25,446 nt of DNA from Firmicutes bacterium ZCTH02-B6 (GTDB lineage Bacteria > Bacillota > Limnochordia > Limnochordales > ZCTH02-B6), in the NCBI GenBank assembly GCA_002159155.1, contig LZRQ01000033.1:1-25446 (forward strand). The letters are read 5' to 3'. The notes below the pieces were generated by a model. That model was not told the DNA's origin and ran no database searches. It saw nothing but the letters and a program-made list of their open reading frames with translations. Made by a program: the position numbers and the translations under genes. This document shows positions 22,757 to 25,446 of this stretch, one piece after another. Within the stretch, counting starts at the first letter, position 1. Every line of letters starts with the position of its first letter.

Positions 22757-25446
22757 TCAATTACCCGACACCGCACCCAAGACATGCTCCACGCGCACAA
22801 AGGGCCCGCCACCGGCTCCGCTGCCGGTCGACCAGCGCCAGCCGGCTGCCCACCGCCAACCGGCATCCATATCCCGCGCGACTCCCCACCCCAGCTCGCC
22901 GCCGGCCTGCACAAACCCGCCGCTGTCAGGCGACTGCACGGACCACCCCAGCTCTGTTAGGCTTCGCCAGCCGTCGGCGATAGGCCGCGTCCATTGCCAC
23001 GACACCTGCCCGCTGTTCAATCCCCCGGCACCGTCGCGCGAGGCTCGCCGCAGGAGGAGTTGACCCGTTACGTCCTTGCCCGGACCCAAGCTGCGCCGGT
23101 GAGCCAAGCGCGCCTCCCACGTTTCTCCAACCCGCCCTCGCTGCCAGCGGATCTCCGCCTCTTGCCACTGACCGCCTGCAGGGTTCATCCGCCAACCGAG
23201 AGCTGCCCCTGCGTTGCTGTCGTGGTCCGACGGCTGCCAGTGAAGCTCCACGCTCCACTGGGCAACCCCTAGGAATCCGCTCAGGGCCAGGTGCGCGTCG
23301 ACCCGCTGCGTCAAATTTCCCGCGCCATCCCGCAAGGCCGCTCCGGCGTGCACCCGGGTGTGGCCCGGCCCGGTCCCTTGCCAGGCGAGGCCCACTTCCC
23401 AGGGCTCGGCGCCACCGGTAGACACCTGCCACGTCCATGCGCCAGCTTGTCCACCCAACGACCAGAGCGCCGGCCCTTGGCCGTCGGCCCGGACGGTCAC
23501 CCAGGCGTCCCCAACCGGCAGCGTGAGCGAGGTCGCCGGGCGCCACTCGCCATCGTGCACTAGCCGCTGGCGCACTTCCCATGCGCCCACCCTGCCGGCC
23601 ACGTCCAGTTGGGGGCCATGGGCGTTTGACACCTGCACAGAGCTCTGCCACTCCGTCCCCGGCTGCGGCTGCAGGCGCAACGACATGGACCAGCCGCCGA
23701 TGGCCTGCTGCTTGCGCCAAGGCACGTAAAATTGCGGGGCTGCCCAACGGTAGGCGGCCTCCACGTATCCCAAGCCGGAGAGCGGGGCAGCTGCGCTCAC
23801 GCCCCACGCGCCTCCCACGGACGGGGGAAGAGTCAACCGCCAGAGCGCCTGCGCCGCTATGCGGACAAGCCCGCGTTGTGCCTGGCCGTGGATTCCCAGC
23901 ATCTCCTCGCGCCGGTCGCCGTCAGTCCCGAGGATCCACAAGGCGCCGAGAGCGCGGGCCTCTTCCTGGCGCAAGACGTGCAACCCCCAAAGGGGCGCAG
24001 CCTCCTCGGGGACCGTGTAGCTGCGCATCGCTTTTTCCGTCGCCGGGGCACGGTGGAGGTCGCCGGTAGTCGCCGTGTCCGCTCCGACAAAGGCTGCGGG
24101 ACCGGCCATGACGGCTGCTTCCACGTGATTCCGTTCCCCCAGCTTGCGGCGGCCGGACATGTACAAGGCCATGTCCTCCGACCATGGCCACCCAAGCGGC
24201 AAGAGGACGTCGGCTAACATCACCCGGAGTACCGCGTTCTCCACCGTCCCCTGATCCAGCCGCGCGCGGAGCGGGTCGAGGTTGAGCTCGAGCCGGCTGT
24301 CCCCGGTCCCCCAGGCGGCCGCCAGCCGCACGCCATTGGGTTCCGCCTCGACCGCCAGCGCGCCCCGTTCCTCCGCCGAGGCACCGTGGGGCGCAGTCGC
24401 GGCATCAGCCGACGGCCGCAGCGGGATCGCTAAATACGTTAGGCTCCCGGGTGCGAGTCGCACCGGCACCGCCGGTGCGGTCCACCCCGCGGGCAAGGTG
24501 TCTTCTTCCGGCACCAGCACATACAACCCCGGGGGCGCGGACCACGTGATCAGCCCCTGCGCGTCCACCGAAAAGCGCGGGCCGCCGGCGATCCGGAAAA
24601 CGACCCCGCTCGCCGCCTCCACGGGCATCACTTGTACCACCAACCGCCCGGCGGCGAAGTGGCCAGGGACGACCGTGACGGTTACCTCTATGGGCTCCGC
24701 AAGGATCTGCCCCGCGGGATCGCGCGCGGTCACGCCAAGGCGATGGACGCCCGGGGGAGCAAACGGCGCCACCGCCATCCACACGTGGCCGCTCTGCGCC
24801 CCGCCCGCCGGCAGGTCACCCACTTCCAACGCCCAGCGCTCGTATCCTGGTCTGCCTGAGGGAGTTAGCGCCAAAGGCACCCGCTCGACCCCTGCCTGCG
24901 GCCGCAGCCATCCGGGCAAGTCCAGCTCCAGGCGCACGCTGGCCACGGGCTGCGTGCCGGGATTGCGTACGGTCCACTCTAGACGCAGCCAGTCTCCACC
25001 ACGCACCTGCTGCGGCTCGGTGGCCGCCGCCAACGCCAGCCGCCCGTCCACCGTCGTATCAGACCCGTCCCTCACCACACGGACCACCACCGCGGGTGAT
25101 ACTCCCACGGCTTCTTCCTCCGGCAGGCACGCGCCAGCCGCAAGTAGATGGCTCTCCGGCCCAAAGATGGTGTAGTAGTAGCCGGCGGGCGGCAACGGTC
25201 TGCCTTCTTCGTCGAATCCGTCCCACACCCACGTGTGCCATTGGCCGCCGGTGTGGTCCAACAGGACAGTGCGCACCGGGCTCCCCGATGGGCCAGCGAC
25301 CTGGATTCGCACAGGGACCGTCCCCTCGCCGGGCACCCAATAGCCGATGGCGCAGCGCATCGGTTCTTCAGCAGACCCAGGCAGCGCCTGTGCGACAGAG
25401 GCGGTCAGAGCCGCGCCTGGCGACGCCGTGTACACCAGCTGGGTGC
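22757..25446 (-). CDS. Multidomain envelope protein: Ig-like domains plus putative outer-membrane beta-barrel, 5' end cut by window
   Basis: The frame is open at the window edge, so the true start lies beyond 25446; a GTG at 25435 is internal and about 896 codons are seen. Counting from that GTG: residues about 28-95 resemble a FlgD-type Ig-like domain (WDGFDEEGRPLPPAGYYYTI); 125-255 is a CARDB-like adhesion module (LEWTVRNPGTQPVASVRLEL); 262-340 is a further beta-sandwich ending in YLAIPLRP. From about 350 to 892 the sequence is a long series of amphipathic strands with alternating small/polar and aromatic residues, Trp-rich girdles and short turns (GGWSMSLRLQPQPGTEWQSSVQVS, split here: GGWSMSLRLQ then GTEWQSSVQVS; WTWQVSTGGAEPWEVGLAWQ), as in outer-membrane barrels. 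The final residues FVRVEHVLGAVSGN lack the usual terminal aromatic. No catalytic motif was seen. Function unknown; a transport or anchoring role is inferred. Confidence 0.65.
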   Translation of the reverse strand, partial: TQLVYTASPGAALTASVAQALPGSAEEPMRCAIGYWVPGEGTVPVRIQVAGPSGSPVRTVLLDHTGGQWHTWVWDGFDEEGRPLPPAGYYYTIFGPESHLLAAGACLPEEEAVGVSPAVVVRVVRDGSDTTVDGRLALAAATEPQQVRGGDWLRLEWTVRNPGTQPVASVRLELDLPGWLRPQAGVERVPLALTPSGRPGYERWALEVGDLPAGGAQSGHVWMAVAPFAPPGVHRLGVTARDPAGQILAEPIEVTVTVVPGHFAAGRLVVQVMPVEAASGVVFRIAGGPRFSVDAQGLITWSAPPGLYVLVPEEDTLPAGWTAPAVPVRLAPGSLTYLAIPLRPSADAATAPHGASAEERGALAVEAEPNGVRLAAAWGTGDSRLELNLDPLRARLDQGTVENAVLRVMLADVLLPLGWPWSEDMALYMSGRRKLGERNHVEAAVMAGPAAFVGADTATTGDLHRAPATEKAMRSYTVPEEAAPLWGLHVLRQEEARALGALWILGTDGDRREEMLGIHGQAQRGLVRIAAQALWRLTLPPSVGGAWGVSAAAPLSGLGYVEAAYRWAAPQFYVPWRKQQAIGGWSMSLRLQPQPGTEWQSSVQVSNAHGPQLDVAGRVGAWEVRQRLVHDGEWRPATSLTLPVGDAWVTVRADGQGPALWSLGGQAGAWTWQVSTGGAEPWEVGLAWQGTGPGHTRVHAGAALRDGAGNLTQRVDAHLALSGFLGVAQWSVELHWQPSDHDSNAGAALGWRMNPAGGQWQEAEIRWQRGRVGETWEARLAHRRSLGPGKDVTGQLLLRRASRDGAGGLNSGQVSWQWTRPIADGWRSLTELGWSVQSPDSGGFVQAGGELGWGVARDMDAGWRWAAGWRWSTGSGAGGGPFVRVEHVLGAVSGN

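Noticed and set aside
22757..25435. Taking the GTG at 25435 as the true start of the barrel gene
   Set aside because: The frame stays open upstream to the window edge (TQL before the GTG) and no complete signal peptide is seen, so the gene is most likely 5'-truncated by the window.
1..25446. CRISPR array, tRNA or rRNA genes, insertion sequences, phage genes
   Set aside because: No spaced direct repeats, tRNA-like cloverleaf, rRNA sequence, transposase or integrase motif was recognised on either strand; a covariance-model scan was not possible here.

Overview
The window is a high-GC (by eye well above 60%), densely packed bacterial segment with many overlapping genes and GTG/TTG starts. The gene set points to a Bacillota-type genome: ComFA, a DegS/DegU two-component pair, a BshB1 bacillithiol deacetylase and RecD2. 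Two features point further to a diderm lineage. One is a large protein whose C-terminal half reads as an outer-membrane beta-barrel. The other is a solute-binding protein with a type I signal peptide and no lipobox. Limnochordia, a diderm Bacillota class, fits best, but this is inference and no 16S or marker gene is present.

Left part (1-7.6 kb), carbohydrate uptake and turnover. A GH133-type glycogen-debranching-like enzyme (minus strand, 3' end cut by the window) is divergent from a three-gene sugar ABC transporter operon (binding protein and two permeases, plus strand). Both permeases are enlarged by unusual insertions and no ATPase gene is present. A GH130 mannoside phosphorylase/hydrolase converges on the operon across a perfect hairpin terminator.

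Middle part (7.7-16.4 kb), all minus strand. In transcription order: a receiver-less DegU-like LuxR regulator behind a structured leader with an intrinsic terminator, recD2, a secreted or anchored TIM-barrel glycosidase-like protein that seems to lack its catalytic nucleophile, and a Na+/Ca2+ exchanger-family antiporter. The last three genes overlap by 1 to 4 nt. A Nudix hydrolase and comFA, with a long N-terminal extension, follow.

Right part (16.4-22.6 kb), a probable seven-gene minus-strand operon: GT2 glycosyltransferase, bshB1, a divergent BshC-like protein, MTA phosphorylase (mtnP), a VanZ-like membrane protein, DegS-like kinase and DegU-like regulator. Most junctions overlap or are under 30 nt. 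It joins thiol and sulfur metabolism, envelope functions and signalling in one transcript. Upstream, on the same strand and cut at its 5' end by the window edge, is the beta-barrel protein gene.

No tRNA, rRNA, CRISPR array, insertion sequence or phage gene was recognised. The most unusual items are the barrel protein, the bshB1/BshC-like pair without bshA, the enlarged permeases, the apparently nucleophile-less glycosidase, and the DegU-like HTH-only regulator behind a terminated leader.
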